A stretch of 64,000 bases of DNA from Notospermus geniculatus. Taxonomy: Eukaryota > Nemertea > Pilidiophora > Heteronemertea > Lineidae. Where the stretch lies: assembly GCA_002633025.1 (NCBI GenBank), contig NMRB01000275.1, positions 101,256 to 165,255 on the forward strand. Reading direction: 5' to 3'. Below the pieces are notes generated by a model. The model worked only from the letters and a program-made list of their open reading frames with translations, searched no databases and had not been told where the DNA came from. A program made the translations under genes and the position numbers. Below are positions 33,002-44,415 of the stretch, in pieces. Position 1 is the first letter of the stretch; each line of letters opens with the position of its first letter.

Positions 33002-36000
33002 TCAGAACTTGATTTTTCCCGGGAAATATTTGTCAATCAGTGATTGATAATACGGGCGGAGAACTATGATGTCTGGCAGGGTTTCCGACTTGGAGTAGAG
33101 GTCATATTTGCTGAAATGAAAGTAAAGGAGGCCAACATTAGCTCAATAGAAACGGGGGGGGGGGCAGTGAGACAGTTTGTCTGTTGATCAGGCAGGCAGC
33201 GTTCAGAATATGTTGGTGTATGTGACCAGACTGAATTCGTCAATCTCGCAAGTCCGGAGGTAAGGCGTTCCGGATTTTCTAGCGCTCCACTTAATAGCGC
33301 TGACGTCTGCCTCGGAGATTTGGCGTCGTTTGTGTACTGGTCAGTTTGCCGAGTGTAAACCTATACAATGGTAAATTACCCATTGAGAATAGAAAACTCT
33401 CTCGTGGATCAGCGCCTATCTGATCTTACTTGAATTCCCTGATCCATGGTAGCATCCGTCTGTCCTTGTCATTGCAGAGGTAGTCATAATCGCCGCCCGT
33501 GTGCCACGGGTAGAAGGAGTGAAACCGGACCATGTAGAACGCCTCCTCGGGCAGACTGCACTCCGGGGCGTTCCTCATCACGTGGTAGAAATATTCATCG
33601 TGACCCCATGACATCATCACGTTTTCTAGGCCGCAGTTTTCTTGATACATGCCCAGTTTTGTGCTAAAAGAGGATTTGTGTAAGTTTATCAAATGCGCAG
33701 CTTCAAACAAACTACCCATTCGCGGCAAGAGAAAGCCTTCTTTGGTAGCTCCAAAACACGCTCTATCGTGGGTGACAGCGTCTTGGAAGACGTTTAGCTT
33801 AGTCCGGCGCACATAGATGGCAGCACCACAAGGGCGTGGCATGTAGGCCCACACGGGCGTGGTTATTTTAGGGGGGGGGAGCGTCTCATACCCAGTGTCA
33901 TATGAACTGTCCTTGTCATTGCAGAGGTAGTCATAATCGCCGCCCGTGTGCCACGGGTAGAAGGAGTGAAACCGGACCATGTAGAACGCCTCCTCGGGGA
34001 GACTGCACTCCGGGGCGTTCCTCATCACGTGGTAGAAATATTCATCGTGACCCCATGACATCATCACGTTTTCTAGGCCGCAGTTTTCTTGATACATGCC
34101 CAGTTTTGTGCTAAAAGAGGATTTGTATAAGTTTATCAAATGCACAGCTTCAAACAGCCTACCCAAGAGAGCCTTCTTTGGTAGCTCCAAAACACGCTCT
34201 ATCGTGGGTGACAGCGTCTTGGAAGACGTTTAGCTTAGTCCGGCGCACATAGATGGCAGCACCACAAGGGCGTGGCATGTAGGCCCACACGGACGTGGTT
34301 ATTTTAGGGGGGAGGAGCGTCTCATACCCAGTGTCATATGACTGCGTTTGGGGTCTAATATCCTACCTGTAGACTTCATGCTGCATATCCGGGTTGTCCT
34401 TGAAGCTCTCAAGGCCGAATACTATGTTGTCTGATGGTCGGCAGCCGACTGGGTAGGTGTCGCCGCACGTTGCCCACTGAAAGAGCAACGGAAATCACGG
34501 GAATGAACACTTTACGTCAACAGCGTCAATAATATGACATCTGGGCGCATGAAATACACGAAATTGATGATGTGTTGAAGTCTAACCTGTTCCTCTCCCC
34601 ACATGGCCATGACCTTTCCAAGGTCATGTATAAACCCCGCCAAATGGAACCAGTCCTCGTCGGGGTGGGCTTCTCGTATCTTCTCTGCTGTTTGGTAGGC
34701 ATGGATGGCGTTTGGGAGACCAAGCTGAAATGAAAAAAAAACGAACATTACCCGTTGTGAGATCATACGTTCACAACTGTAGGTCTATTCCCGTTTTGAC
34801 AAGCTGTGACGTGAGGTTGGGAGCCGGTGGGGTGTCCAGCATCGCCTGAGTGGTTACGCACTGTGCTCACAGCCATCCTTGGCAACACAATTTTGACACA
34901 GCATGTAAGGTCTACCCGTTTGATTTGGTATCAGGATGAACTTACCTGTCGTTCTAAGACATCCCCCCATTACCAACTTCAAAGAATCAAAAACGCCTAA
35001 TGCCCGGGCATAATGCTGAATGGGTTCAGGCCTTCAGTACCGGGGGAAAACAACACGGGTTAACCCGAATGTGTTTCCGCATTCAGGAATTCAGACCGAA
35101 ACGACATAAACTGGCGCCATTTTTATCGCTGTCTTCCAATACGTACTTTTCCGAGATTGGGATGCCTGGTTCTCATCTATTGCACCAGGTGGCGCTTTAT
35201 TATTACGTAATATAGATGGCTACGCTTACATCAGGGTCACTCTCGTCAACAAGTTCATTGAGAAGATCGCATGCCTCCATCATCGTCATTTCTGCATGGC
35301 TGAAGTTCTTCCAGAAGGAGAGCTGCAAAGATAAAACGAAGAGTGAGGATATTCCGCCAGTCATTTTTTCACCAGTCACCAGTCATTTTTCTGCCAGTCA
35401 TTTCAAAAATTATGTGCCCAGATGATCCCTATACCACTCTCTCCAATGACCTTGGATTTCCAGTTTTGCCAGCTGCAAATCTCCCCCCCCCCCCCCGGTG
35501 AAAGTGATTCCCACTGCGCCTCGCGTTGTCGGGGCTCTTGTTTCCTCGTACATTGCTGTACAGAATGTGCATAGACCTGGTTCTCTCCGAGTACCTTCAC
35601 ATACAGTCTGAATGTTGGTTTGCCAGTTGCTTTCTTACCCGGTCCTTGACGAAGTCCACGGTCTGGTTGGTGTGCATGAGTCTGTAAGTCCTCTCAACTC
35701 TCTCGTGGAAACCGGAATCCTGCAGCAACAGAAAATGAAATGGTCCATGGACCATGTGCTCACCTGGGTGAACGTACCAGAAAAACAAATGACAATTTTG
35801 TTAAATCGAAATGTTCCAGGGTCATGTATCCTCGTTAGATGCACCTGATAAAAATTTGGAGACAATCCAGTTACAGTTCAGGAGTTACTGGACTTTGAGC
35901 TTTGGTTTTGACCACCTGGTGGCCAAGCGGAGAATTGAATCGGACCGAAAAGTGGTGTCATAGGTCATCTGACATAGGGGTGTATATGTACCAAGTTTCA

Positions 36001-37110
36001 CTTCAATAGCCCAAGCAGTTACGAAACACGCCACCAAATGACTAAATTTTGAACTTTGACCTCTGTGACCTTGAAAAGTCGGCCAAAGCACAAACCTCTT
36101 ACTTATGTCATGCATCTTCATTAGAAGCACCAATGATAAAAATTTGGAGAGGATCCACTGATTAGTTCATGAGTTATTGCACTTCTTGTGTTTTTGGTTT
36201 CCGCCACCTGGTGGCCAAGCTAAGAGTCAAATTCGACCGAAACTTGGGGTCGGGGTATATATGTAACAAATTTCAGGCCAACAGCACCTGCGGTTACGAA
36301 GCGTGCCACTTGAAGGCAAAATTTTGAACTTTGACCTCTGTGACCTTGAAAAGTAGGTCAAACCAAAAACCCGTTATATATGTAATGTACCCTCATTAGA
36401 TACACCTATGATAAAGATTTGGAGGTGATGCAGTCATTAGTTCAGGAGTTATTGCACTTTTTGTGTTTTTGGTTTCCGCCACCTGGTGGCCAAGCTAAGA
36501 GTCGAATCGGACCGAAACTTGGTGTCATAGGTCATCTGACCTAGGGGTATATATGTACCAAGTTTCAGATCAATAGCACCAGCGGTTACGAAACGTGCCC
36601 TGCTAACGGACGACGACGACGACGACGGACGACGACGACGGACGACGACGACGACGGACGCAGACCCACGACAATAGCTCACCCCAGGTGAGCTAAAAAT
36701 GGATGTCTGATCTCAGCACCGATGGAAATGTGCAAACATTGGACGTCGATGCATCAAAAATTCTCTTTTATTCATCACTTCGTGTCTTTTTCCCGCCCTC
36801 GCCCACGACCTTTACCCCACGAGGCGTCCGTGAAGTTCCTGTGTTTTTCGTCATCAGTTTGTGACATTTGATTCACCCCCTAACCAATGACCCTGACCCC
36901 AGGGAACATACCGTCAAGTTCTTGAGTTGTTCGTCATCACTTCGTGACCTTCACCCGCCCCAACCAATGACCTTGACCCCACGAACATACCATGAAGTTG
37001 TTCGTCGTCACTTTGTGACATTTGACCCACCCCTAACCGACCTTGACCCCACGGGCCTACCTTGTAGTTCCTGAATTCGTCAACGTCTTTGTCGGTCTTC
37101 GGTAGATCTG
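33002..37110 (-). CDS. MIOX: Inositol oxygenase (MIOX), N-terminal exon incomplete
   Basis: Di-iron enzyme that cleaves myo-inositol to D-glucuronate in the cytosol. Exons 5' to 3' on the minus strand: about 37110-37061 (5' border uncertain, codes DVDEFRNYK), 35719-35639, 35322-35230, 34724-34587, 34476-34367, 33663-33430, 33110-33002. From the second exon this gives 254 residues; human MIOX is 285 in total. The iron ligands are visible in order: His in IHAYQTAE, His-Asp in IHDLGK, His in MSWGHDEY, His in RFHSFYPWH, and Asp in NKYDLYSK. Substrate-site residues of [14 protein letters not shown] and MYQENCGL type are present. The initiator exon was not found; it may lie in 37111-38778. An extra copy of the GMYQENCGL exon lies in the preceding intron (34110 to about 33907). 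Confidence 0.92.
33460..34341. repeat. Tandem direct repeat of about 440 bp in MIOX
   Basis: Unit Q (33460-33905) and unit P (33907-34341) are nearly identical. Each holds most of one MIOX exon and about 230 bases of the upstream intron. Unit Q continues into the true exon end ([11 protein letters not shown] and donor GTAAGA); unit P stops before it. Confidence 0.9.
33907..34110 (-). pseudogene. MIOX: Truncated extra copy of the sixth visible MIOX exon
   Basis: The copy has the TTTTAG acceptor and codes [12 protein letters not shown] through DYLCNDKD, then runs directly into intron sequence instead of [11 protein letters not shown] and its donor. The frame stays open through the intron copy and into the true exon, giving one uninterrupted frame from 34190 to 33426. 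That read-through is probably accidental. A working enzyme needs the exon in unit Q only. Confidence 0.8.
35866..36700. repeat. Tandem array, about 280-bp unit, ending in GAC triplets and a hairpin
   Basis: About 2.6 units share CCACCTGGTGGCCAAGC, TGACCTCTGTGACCTTGAAA, TATATATGTACCAAGTTTCA and GGTTACGAAACGTGCC. The array ends in a (GACGAC)n tract (36607-36661) and the hairpin AGCTCACC/GGTGAGCT followed by AAAA. It lies in a MIOX intron. Protein-like frames across it are not supported. Confidence 0.75.
36607..36661. repeat. (GAC)n / GGACGACGAC microsatellite
   Basis: Pure runs of GAC interrupted by GGAC, about 55 bases, at the end of the 280-bp-unit array. Confidence 0.85.
36829..37085 (-). 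repeat. Minisatellite derived from a MIOX exon/intron border
   Basis: Four units start at about 36829, 36911, 36991 and 37061 (spacing 82, 80, 70). The last unit is the real end of the first visible MIOX exon, coding EFRNYK, with its GTAGGC donor. On the minus strand the other units keep a copy of the exon end followed by GTATGTTC-like donors (two units) or a broken donor (one unit), then GTGGGGTCAAGG and GGTCAAATGTCACAAAG-like intron sequence. The array thus spans coding and intron sequence. Confidence 0.75.
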
Positions 37111-38778
37111 CTGATGTTGCAGGTAATTGAACCAGTGGCGGCTGGAGGAGAAGTCAACAGAATCTAAGAATCAAGAGGCTAAAAGCGCCATACCGGGGCG
37201 CCGTTTTGAGGCATTTCTTTAAAATCTGATAATATGATGGGATAAATGGTATCATACACTGAAAATTTGGTTCTGGAATGCAGGGGCAGATCCACGATTT
37301 CGGGAAAGAGGGGCGCACAGGTAGTACGGTGCACAGGCGCACTGTGCTAGAAACATTGAAACCTGCGGTGAATTTCAGTGATTTGTTCCAAATTTCAGAA
37401 TTTCACGGTCAATTTTACAGATTTGTTGGATCCGCGCCTGGAATGGACCCTACCTGTGCCTTTTCAAAGGGCATCTTGCTTTGTTCTTCGTTCCGGCCTT
37501 CTAATGCAATAATAATCACCCTGGCCACAACGCGAATATAAAGTCATTCATCTTATCAGAATCTTATCAAACATGTGATAATATTGATACCTCTGTTTTC
37601 GGTCACCTCTTCAGATAGGCCTATCCGTTTTAAATGATAAAAAGAGATTCTGCTGTCCAATATCATCGGTATTTTGTACAAAAAAGTAGATTTCCCGGGC
37701 TTAACCTGACCGCCTCAGTTGTGGGGAGCCGTCCTTTTCCTTCGTTGGCAAAGACTTTAGGCCTATCGTAAAGTTGAGGTACTATTATCTAGTGCCAAGT
37801 TTTGGTGTACGGGTCTAAATCGATGAGTTTGATGACGTCAGTTCATCTCATCAAATCCAAACATTGTTTTCATTGACAAGTTCAGTAGGCCAAATCAGTC
37901 GAACTGGTCCACACTTGAGCCTATCTCTGCGTACATGACAAATATCTCGTAATTTGACTTCGAAACCCCTCATTTTGGGAATGCACCAATATTAAGAACT
38001 AATAGCAACGGTGCTTGAACTCAAGACAATACTTTAGCTGATAGGCCTAAAGTACACAATTTTGATAACCTAACCGTGACTGTCACGATTAGTGAACTTA
38101 TTTACCTCGACGAAAGGGAAACCATCGATGTATAAGAGATACATGTATCGTCTCTCACAAAGCATAAAGATGCTAGTAGGCCTACCGGTACCCAGACAAA
38201 TATGTCTGCCGCAATCTTGTTTATCGTCGTTCGATTTCGTATAAATACCAAGGACATCATCTATAAATAATACGCTATTTTGAATCTCAGAATTTTATAT
38301 GGTAAGCGAAAACTCGATGAAAACTTCACAAAATGTTAGTAAAAGGTTGCTTGGGGATGGAATGGCTGTAGATGAGTCGGCGTAATTTGGTTTTAAGATT
38401 TGTTGACGGATAAGTTCATCTGTCAGGGATCAGACGTCTGCCAGATTTGTCGACGTCCTTATCACCCGTTCGGTATTCCCGGACAGAAACGAAGGCATGC
38501 ATCAGCAGCGGGAACAGAATTCATGCGAAATGTAACTGAGACCAAGTGCCCGGCGGTGCTATCAAGTTTTATTTCGGCTGTTCTGTGGCGGGGAAGGCTC
38601 GGTCCAAGTGAGAAGCCCAACTCCCTAACCAGGTCGGCGCTGTACGGTCGCTGTCACTGAAATCCCGGACCGTCGCGAGATTTTAAAAAAATCTTCGCAC
38701 CGGACGAAGTTGCTTTGGTCCTGACGGCAAGAGAGAGGATTCTGATTAACAATTATTTCTCCTGTCCCGTCTCGTACC
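37111..38778. other. Intergenic stretch between MIOX and the first GPCR
   Basis: It should contain the MIOX promoter and first exon (minus strand) and the promoter of GPCR1 (plus strand), since the two genes are divergent. I could not identify either with confidence. No repeats of note. Confidence 0.45.
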
Positions 38779-40925
38779 ATGGATGACGCCATTCCCAGCC
38801 CAAGTACCTCGGACAATGTCATCAAGAAGATGGACGCTGACGTACAGAAGTTACTCTACGGACTGCTAGGCCCGTCTATCATCGGTCTGCCGGGTAATCT
38901 GCTGGCCATCGCCGTCGCCAGCAGGAGACAAAACAGACAATTCTCCCCCTCGGTCTACATCATCGCCATGGGGATCGCCGACACCGTGTATCTCTTGGAT
39001 GTCATCTGGTTTGTCGTCTACCAGATACTCTTTGATGAAGGAATGCTCCTGGAATACATTACTTTATCGATAAGGTAAAATAAGCCACGGGAATCTAAGT
39101 TATCACCTCTGCCGCCTCCTTCATTCCTCCGTCTTCCCATTCCCCTCCTCTGTCTATTCCCCCTTCACCTTTAGGCCTATCTATCTTACCTCCCCATTTC
39201 CCTTATCTCCAGAATAAACACGTTCATCGCCTTCACCAGCGGGACATTGTCCAGTATCTTCCTGTCGGCCATGTCTGTCGACCGTCTCCTCGCCGTCAGG
39301 TTCCCGATGAAAGCGGCAACCCTCTGCACCGCGTACCGGGCCAAGGTCGCTGTCATCATGACGTCAGTCCTTATCCTCGCAATCAACGTGCATTTGTTTT
39401 ACGTCGTCCAATACCATAAAGACCAGGATCTAGGTAAATTAACTGCTTTATTCGTTCGAATGCGAACACAGTAGACGCCTTTTCTCCTCGACCAGACATC
39501 GCGCCGGTGAGGCCAAAGCGCACATTTGCGGCAAACCTCAATGCGGTAATAGGTGTGTTTTTAAAGTCGACTGACCCAACGCTGTCGACTCGTCATTCAG
39601 CTGGGTCAGTCGATTTTTCAAAACACCCCCACCGCATTGAGGTTTACCGCAAATGTGCGCTTTGGCCGTGCTGCACTAAACAGTAACATGGACGGAGAGT
39701 AGGCCGAGCCAGTTTCGAGGTGCTGCTGAATTTTTGCCTGCCGAAGCAATCGACTTGGCCGGGTGCTGACTTCTGAGCCCATCTGCATAAAATGGCGGTA
39801 GATACGGGCCAGAAGCTGCCGGGAATCAGTTGAACGTCTTCTTGTGTCTGCATGGGTTGTAACAGAGCTAGGGCCGTATGCACGGGTCATACTTCATTAA
39901 AGTGTTCATTAAAGTACTTCATTAAAATGCTTCAAGCATTGAGAAAGTCTAACTTAAAGCGAATGGCTCGCGGTGTTTGTTTACATTTTTGGTGGTACCT
40001 TCCATAGAGAGTGAATCTAGCCTCCAGGCAAAGCCGTGCTCCAGCCATATGCAACACCTGTGCAAATATGCGAATGTAAACACTGGGGACGAGGTTCCAT
40101 TAAAAATTTGTTAAAATGGGTTAATGACGTTTTCAAATTCAGTAGGTTAAGATGTACATTCTGTACTGTTCTCATTGATTTTGAAGCGGCAGATTTTGCA
40201 GAATCCGCCTCCGAAGTTTGGCTGTCTAATGCATTTCCCATTAAACTAAAATCCTTCTTCTGCCTTTTTCTCAAAATGGTGCTTGATATCGATGACCAAC
40301 TGTCATGGCGCCACAACAAACCCCGCGAGCCATTCGCTTTAAGCTATACTTTAGGCTAAAGTGCGACCCGTGAATACGGCCCTTAGTCAGGTTAGTCACA
40401 GGTGTAGTCTCGGATGTCGTTTCCTTTTTTGTTACAGGGTATTATTTAACAGTAATTTCGTACAAAGCGAATGTAGGTTTGGAAGCGTTTGCCTCATGGT
40501 TCCAGATGCTGGCCGGAACTGTCCTCCCTTTCATCATAATCACGACCAGCAATGTCATCATTATCATCACGATTCGTCAGGCAATGCGGGAACGCCGCAA
40601 GATGGGACAGACGGACAGCGAAAAACGGGACAGGAGTTCTCAGTACCTGACCCGGATGTTGGTGTTCGTGAGCGTGGCGTACGTCGTCCTGTCGCTACCC
40701 TACAGATGGTACACCCTGGGGACACAGATTCCCGCCATTGCCAAACTTTACAACATGCACCTGGTCACCGCAAGGAAACAGTTCGTGATGGGTGCGTGGT
40801 CCGCCAGCATCGTTTGGTGTTTCAATTACGGGATCAACTTCTTTCTTTATTGTATTGGAGGTGGGGCAAGATATAGAAGAGAGACGGTCGCAATTATTAA
40901 AGGACTACTTCGCTGTCGGATTTGA
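38779..40925 (+). CDS. Rhodopsin-class GPCR, cluster member 1
   Basis: A class A seven-transmembrane receptor, 334 residues, ligand unknown, likely peptide-type by its TM7. Exons 38779-39074, 39213-39433, 40438-40925 with intron phases 2 and 1, the same as in the other members. TM1 has the GN pair in GLPGNLLAIAV, TM2 the Asp in MGIADTV, TM3 ends SVDRLLAV (DRL for DRY), and TM6 has LSLPYRW in place of CWxP. TM7 has NYGINFFLYCIGGG (NF for NP). The tail after TM7 is only about 20 residues. There is no Cys at the top of TM3 and none in extracellular loop 2, so the usual disulfide is absent. It is the only cluster member on the plus strand and the most divergent. Two MITEs lie in its second intron. 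Confidence 0.88.
39511..39667. mobile_element. 157-bp inverted-repeat MITE (GGCCAAAGCGCACATTTGCGG ends)
   Basis: Ends GGCCAAAGCGCACATTTGCG and its exact complement; the inner arms also pair (GTTTTTAAAGTCGACTGACCC with its complement). A second copy, truncated at one end, is at 41213-41333. Confidence 0.8.
39867..40386. mobile_element. About 520-bp terminal-inverted-repeat element
   Basis: Left end CTAGGGCCGTATGCACGGGTC and right end GACCCGTGAATACGGCCCTTAG pair as inverted repeats, continuing inward with ACTTAAAGCGAATGGCTCGCG against its near-complement. The interior of about 300 bases has open frames on both strands without recognised domains. It sits in the second intron of GPCR1. Confidence 0.7.
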
Positions 40926-40973
40926 TTTGACACAACTCTACGATACTTACCGGTGCGGAACGCGTGCGCACTA

Positions 40974-41040
40974 CGCATGCGGCAAAGGCTTTGTTATTTT
41001 CTGCCGCACTGCACGCAAACAAAGCATTTGGCGCATGCGT
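40974..41040. repeat. Short inverted repeat
   Basis: ACGCATGCGGCAAAGGCTTTG pairs with GCATTTGGCGCATGCGT-type sequence about 25 bases on. It immediately precedes the TTA-flanked MITE, so three inverted repeats lie side by side. Confidence 0.5.
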
Positions 41041-41066
41041 TGCCCTGTCGCATGCGAATTGCGTTA

Positions 41067-41206
41067 AGCCGCGTTTACCTGACATCCGTTATCCGTTATA
41101 CGAACGACGTTATCCGTTTTTCATCTCGATCGCTGTACATGGGCCAATGCTTTGACGGATAACGTCGTATCGCATAACGGATAACGGATGTCAGGTAAAC
41201 GCGGCT
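41067..41206. mobile_element. 140-bp inverted-repeat MITE flanked by TTA
   Basis: Arms of about 55 bases start AGCCGCGTTTACCTGACATC and end with the complement. The flanks are TTA at 41064-41066 and 41207-41209. The inner loop is about 40 bases. Confidence 0.8.
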
Positions 41207-41212
41207 TTAAGC

Positions 41213-41333
41213 CAAGCGCACATTTGCGGCAAATTCAATGCGTTAGGGGTGTTTTAAAGTCGGCTGACCCAACGCTGTCGACTGGTCATTCAGCCGGGTC
41301 AGTTGATTTTATAAAACACCCCTAACGCATCCA
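41213..41333. mobile_element. Second, truncated copy of the 157-bp MITE
   Basis: Begins CCAAGCGCACATTTGCGGCAA and has the same inner palindrome (TTAGGGGTGTTTTAAAGTCG / AAAACACCCCTAACGCAT), but it lacks the final GCAAATGTGCGC end. Confidence 0.7.
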
Positions 41334-42630
41334 ACTAATCTACATAGCTTCTCGGCCTATGGCTAAGGTTAAAGTTATTACGAAATTTAAGAGTTGCGGT
41401 CTTGGCAAATTGCGAAGTTAAGCAATCAGGACCAAAAACTCAACTGTTGGGTAGATGCAACCATGCATTTGGTTGTAAACAACCCAACAGTCGGGTTGAA
41501 AGATCCTCCAACATTTTGGGTTGAAAAAGAACCCAATAGTCGGGTTGATACAAACAATCCGTAAATTCATATCGAAATGAACGTCATCTCAGCTGCACAC
41601 ATTTTAGTCTCAAAGATATACGGCAGTGACTCATTTCGAAAGGAGCGTCATCTCATGTGGATAAATTTTAGTCTCTCAGATAAATGACAGTTCACTCAGG
41701 TCAACACATTACATCTCTCTAAATAATATTATGAGTACTCACAGTGACATTTCGTTGTCTCCAGATAAGAGCACAATATATCGTCCAGAAAATTTGACTG
41801 GAGACAGTCGTATGTCAACTTGAGATATCAGTTATTTGTACCGAGTTTCAAAGATCTCAACTCGAGATCCAAAAGTAACTTCTTTTACGGACAAGCGTTC
41901 AAGTGATTTTTATCTCAAGTGGAGGCGAATATTTTTCTGTGTGAATAGTCACTCATGTCGGTCTAACCACGTTATGATAGGAATGTCTTGGTCGGTCATG
42001 GGCATCTTGACATATCAAGGCCTACGGTCACTTGGCCCTTCGAACTACGCTCTTGGAGCGATAGTAGGAGTGACAGGAAGCCTTGGTTGGGTAAGATGGT
42101 CATGGGCGAACCTTGAACAACTTGCCAACCGGTTTTGCTCCAAAGTCGTAGAGGAAAATTTCTGTTTTCATTTCGTCGTGGATTTCGTCGTGAGGTGTCT
42201 TTCACTGCGTTCGGAGTCTGTAATCCACTCGAGGTCGGTCGTGGCGCTCTGGGCTGTCTCAAACATTTCGCTGTCAAAATGCTTGTAATTGGCAATATCA
42301 CTATGAAATTTTAAAACTTCCTTTTTATAGTCTTATTTGCATGAAATGATTCACATGGTGAAATGTCCAACTGATCGGGAAACCGTCAAGGCGTGTTAGA
42401 TTAACGCCTTTGACCGGTTCCCTTTCGCTGGAAGCCAGCTGAATGGTCCCAGGTATGGGCGGCCTATACATAACCGCCCATACCCAGGGGCGGTTTGGTC
42501 GTAAATCAACCTGTTATTACGAAAGAAACGTGAGTCTGGATGAACGAAGAACGGAGCGATTAGAACAACTAGATTTCCAATACACCCTCCATCCTATCAC
42601 CCTCAGCCCGTCTATACGTGGCTTCTTCCA
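41334..42630. other. Stretch between two convergent GPCR genes
   Basis: No gene recognised. It contains several spaced copies of AACCCAACAGTCGGGTTG-like words (41440-41560) and a 13-bp-stem hairpin, CCAGGTATGGGCGG with CCGCCCATACC (about 42450-42490). Confidence 0.45.
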
Positions 42631-44415
42631 TCATTTTCTTGACGAACTACAGAACAACCCTTTCAAGATGAGGATAGTCTCTGTCCTGTACTTAGATCCT
42701 CCTCCAATGCAGTACAGGTAAAAATTCAAACTATAATTCATAATCCAAACAACGTTAGTGGCCCAGGTTCCAATAACGAACTTCTTTCGCGAATTTACGT
42801 CAGTATGATCGTAAAAACCACCAAAAACATTGGATGCATACAGCCTTAATGGCAAAGACAAAATTATGTAAGCCGCACTGACAAATATCAACATCCTGGT
42901 GAGATATTGAGAGTCCTTGTCACGTTTGTAAGTGTCTGTTCTCTCCATCAGACGGCGCCTCTTGGCCGCGTGACGTATTGTGACAATAATGATGACGTTG
43001 CAAATTACGATGATGACGAAAGGTAAGATCGTCCCAGCTATTGTTTTGAACCAACGGGCGAATGCCGTAAGGGCTGGGTCGTTTGGTGCTGACAGTAGGG
43101 ACATGTAGTACCCTGAAACGAGAGAGAATGGAGGTGTAATGGAACTAAAACCTCGGGTAGACACCATCATTTTTGTTCTACGACAATCATAGCCAAAGAA
43201 TATCATGGTTGCGGGCCATTTTGGCCTGTATTTTGGCTGTGTCTTCCGTCAAAGCCGCGAAAGGAATTCTGGAAGTGCCGACAAAGTTCTTCTTTGCAAG
43301 AAGCATATTCTCTGCTGATATTAGCCGATATAGATTGGTCGGCAAATCCCATATACAGGTGTGATGGAATTCGTCACTGCCTCCGACTTCCTCATGTCGA
43401 CCGTATCGTTTGGTCACGTGATTAGGGTCTTGGTCTCTCTAGAGTCAAATTCAATGATGCCGCGCTTAATCCGTAAATGTAGCCTATGGTTTGGGGACAT
43501 CCTATATCCGGCGGAGGACATGATTAGATTATATTACACCGGTCCCAAAATTCTCACGGGTCTAAAACCTACCCAGTTCAGAATCCCGGAAGTACTGTAC
43601 CGCGAAAAATAAATGTGTATTTATACAGATAATCAACACCGATATGATGATGACGATGATCTTTGCCCTGCGAGCGGTGCAGAAAACCATCGCTTTCATG
43701 GGGAACGTGACAGCCAAGAGTCTGTCGATGGACATGCCTGACAGGTACATGCCGGAAAGTGTCCCGCTACTGAAGAGAACGTACCAGGTAAGTCTGAAAG
43801 TGACAGACGAAAATTCTTTAAATATCACCAATACGTAATATACTCTTGAAATCACTAGTACGTACAATTCACTGATATTTCCAAATTTTGTTGAGATTTG
43901 CTGATGCAGGGTTGGGCTATTGCCATCAAATCCCTTGGTCGAGGTTGACAGGAAAATTCCTTCTTGGCCACGCTGTCGTCCGATTGGTCAACGATTTACA
44001 CTAACCTATCAAATTCGTTTTTACTCGAAATGAACCAATCAGAGCCGCGCAGTTGGCCATGATTGACCAATCAGTTCAGGTGCGCCGTTCCGTTCCCAGA
44101 CAGATTTATTTACCTTGCTATGATCGCTGTATGTTGCTCCGGTAATATTCCTTCGTCGAAAAGTTTCTGGTAAATCACGAACCAGACATTTCCCGAAATG
44201 AATAAGCTGTCGGCGACGCCCATGGCGATGATGTAGACCGAAGGGGAGTGCTGTCTGTTCTGTTTCCTGCTGGCGACGGCGATGGCCATCAGATTACCCG
44301 GCAGACCGATGACGGCTGGAGCTAGGAACCAGTACAACACATTTTCGAGGTCTTTGTCCATGGAGACAGCGAGATACTTTGTTGTACGGTTGTAATTTCT
44401 TGTGGAGATCTCCAT
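42631..44415 (-). CDS. Rhodopsin-class GPCR, cluster member 2
   Basis: 334 residues from exons 44415-44114, 43793-43573 and 43112-42631 (minus strand), phases 2 and 1 and nearly the same exon lengths as in member 1. The N-terminus has a glycosylation site (NYNRTTKY). TM1 GLPGNLMAIAV, TM2 MGVADSLF, TM3 end SIDRLLAV, TM6 LSLPLRLY, TM7 NYSLNFYLYCIGGGSKYR, with a short tail ending SSSRK. The TM3 and loop-2 cysteines are absent. Its first exon exists a second time at 45191-44890; the copy used here begins seven bases from the N at 44422, so the upstream sequence of this gene is uncertain. Confidence 0.87.

Noticed and set aside
33446-34114. Plus-strand open frames rich in Arg, Pro and Cys
   Set aside because: They are the reverse strand of MIOX exons and repeat because the exon is duplicated.
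36868-37074. Plus-strand frame with repeated DPHPPxPMTLTP-like units
   Set aside because: Product of the MIOX-derived minisatellite, not a gene.
40036-40359. Possible transposase fragment
   Set aside because: Interior of a terminal-inverted-repeat element with no catalytic motif in either strand.
40361-40876. Plus-strand 171-codon frame
   Set aside because: Shifted frame over GPCR1 exon 3; no domain, while the exon 3 frame has clear TM motifs.
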